Source of the DNA: CAKTOF01 sp964523945
GTDB lineage: Bacteria; Bacillota; Clostridia; Oscillospirales; Oscillospiraceae
NCBI GenBank assembly: GCA_964523945.1
Contig: CAZGBU010000047.1
Span: forward strand, 1 to 14,222
DNA length: 14,222 bases
Direction: 5' to 3'
Under the pieces are notes generated by a model that saw only the letters and a program-made list of their open reading frames with translations, was not told where the DNA came from and did not search any database. Positions 14,091-14,222 of the stretch are shown here, piece after piece; positions within the stretch are counted from its first letter, which is position 1; each line of letters starts with the position of its first letter. Made by a program: the position numbers and the translations under genes.

Positions 14091-14161
14091 CGACTGAAAA
14101 TTTGCTGTGACTGCAACTATAATTTTTTTGAAAAAATCCAAACTGTCTGGCAATTCCGTCA

Positions 14162-14201
14162 AAACCACCGGAATTTCAAGCATTCCGGGGGTTTCTCTTC
14201 T
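14162..14201 (+). terminator. 13-bp inverted repeat: probable intrinsic terminator, alternatively a recombinase core site
   Basis: AAACCACCGGAAT (14162-14174) and ATTCCGGGGGTTT (14182-14194) are complementary at 12 of 13 positions around a 7-nt spacer. The right arm runs into the pyrimidine-rich TTTCTCTTCTT (14192-14202), which fits a terminator. The arm and spacer sizes also resemble tyrosine-recombinase crossover sites. Sequence alone does not decide between these. Confidence 0.5.
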
Positions 14202-14222
14202 TCGCCTATTCCTAATTTGTTA

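Larger units (their letters stand above)
13888..14222. other. non-coding, repeat-rich region behind the recombinase gene
   Basis: 335 bases with no supportable gene. The stretch is clearly richer in A and T than the genes around it. It contains five copies of the hexamer CGGAAT or its complement ATTCCG (13898, 13981, 14153, 14169, 14182), a 64-nt hairpin (14016-14079), an A/T palindrome around 14122-14137 and a 13-bp inverted repeat (14162-14194). The 62-residue minus-strand frame across 13995-14183 has no ribosome binding site and runs through the hairpin, so I do not call it. The region continues past the window edge. Confidence 0.7.

Noticed and set aside
14118..14123. Perfect TATAAT as a promoter for a small RNA or for a gene beyond the window
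   Set aside because: No acceptable -35 box lies 16-18 bp upstream and no extended -10 TG is present. In AT-rich DNA a lone -10 match is weak evidence.
13995..14183. 62-residue minus-strand open frame
   Set aside because: It has no ribosome binding site, crosses the 64-nt hairpin and the ATTCCG repeats, and matches nothing recognisable.

Overview
The window is 14.2 kb of GC-rich chromosomal DNA. It looks like a Gram-positive clostridial bacterium, possibly a gut Oscillospirales/Ruminococcaceae-type organism. This is inferred from near-consensus sigma-A promoters, strong AGGAGG-type ribosome binding sites, a perfect CIRCE (HrcA) operator, a YkpA/YbiT-like ABC-F protein and a DUF4127 lipoprotein; no species can be named from sequence alone. 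Nine of the ten complete genes belong to recognisable families. One (DUF815) is a recognised ATPase without a known role, and DUF4127 is a family of unknown function.

Layout. (1) 1-1732: a possible gene tail at the left edge, then a minus-strand ABC-F ATPase. (2) 1733-1852: a divergent promoter region with two back-to-back consensus promoters. (3) 1853-5029, plus strand: a DUF815 AAA-type ATPase, then htpG (Hsp90), which has its own promoter and a CIRCE operator inside an 18-bp-arm palindrome. (4) 5035-5074: a strong terminator shared with the convergent operon. (5) 5079-7724, minus strand: a two-gene operon, amidohydrolase then DUF4127 lipoprotein, driven by a clear promoter at 7748-7776. 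(6) 7826-12810, plus strand: a Na+/phosphate-cotransporter-family protein, a membrane-anchored endonuclease/exonuclease/phosphatase-fold hydrolase, a HAD-IIA phosphatase, an MFS transporter and a membrane-anchored glycerophosphodiester phosphodiesterase. The last four are packed with 3-nt gaps or a 4-nt overlap and end in a strong terminator. (7) 13042-14222: a lone tyrosine recombinase followed by about 335 bases of AT-richer non-coding DNA full of inverted repeats.

How the genes may work together. Region 6 reads as a phosphate-ester operon: two surface-anchored phosphodiesterase-type enzymes, a cytoplasmic phosphatase, a phosphate carrier and a solute transporter. This is inference from family membership. 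Region 3 couples a chaperone to heat-shock control by HrcA.

The most unusual observations are as follows. The ABC-F protein has every key motif of one composite ATP site altered while the other site is intact. The htpG CIRCE palindrome could also act as a terminator for read-through from DUF815. The non-coding tail behind the recombinase contains a 64-nt near-perfect hairpin, five CGGAAT/ATTCCG motifs, and a 13-bp-arm, 7-bp-spacer inverted repeat. That repeat could be a recombinase core site or a terminator with a competing upstream hairpin. I found no tRNA, rRNA, CRISPR array or insertion sequence.
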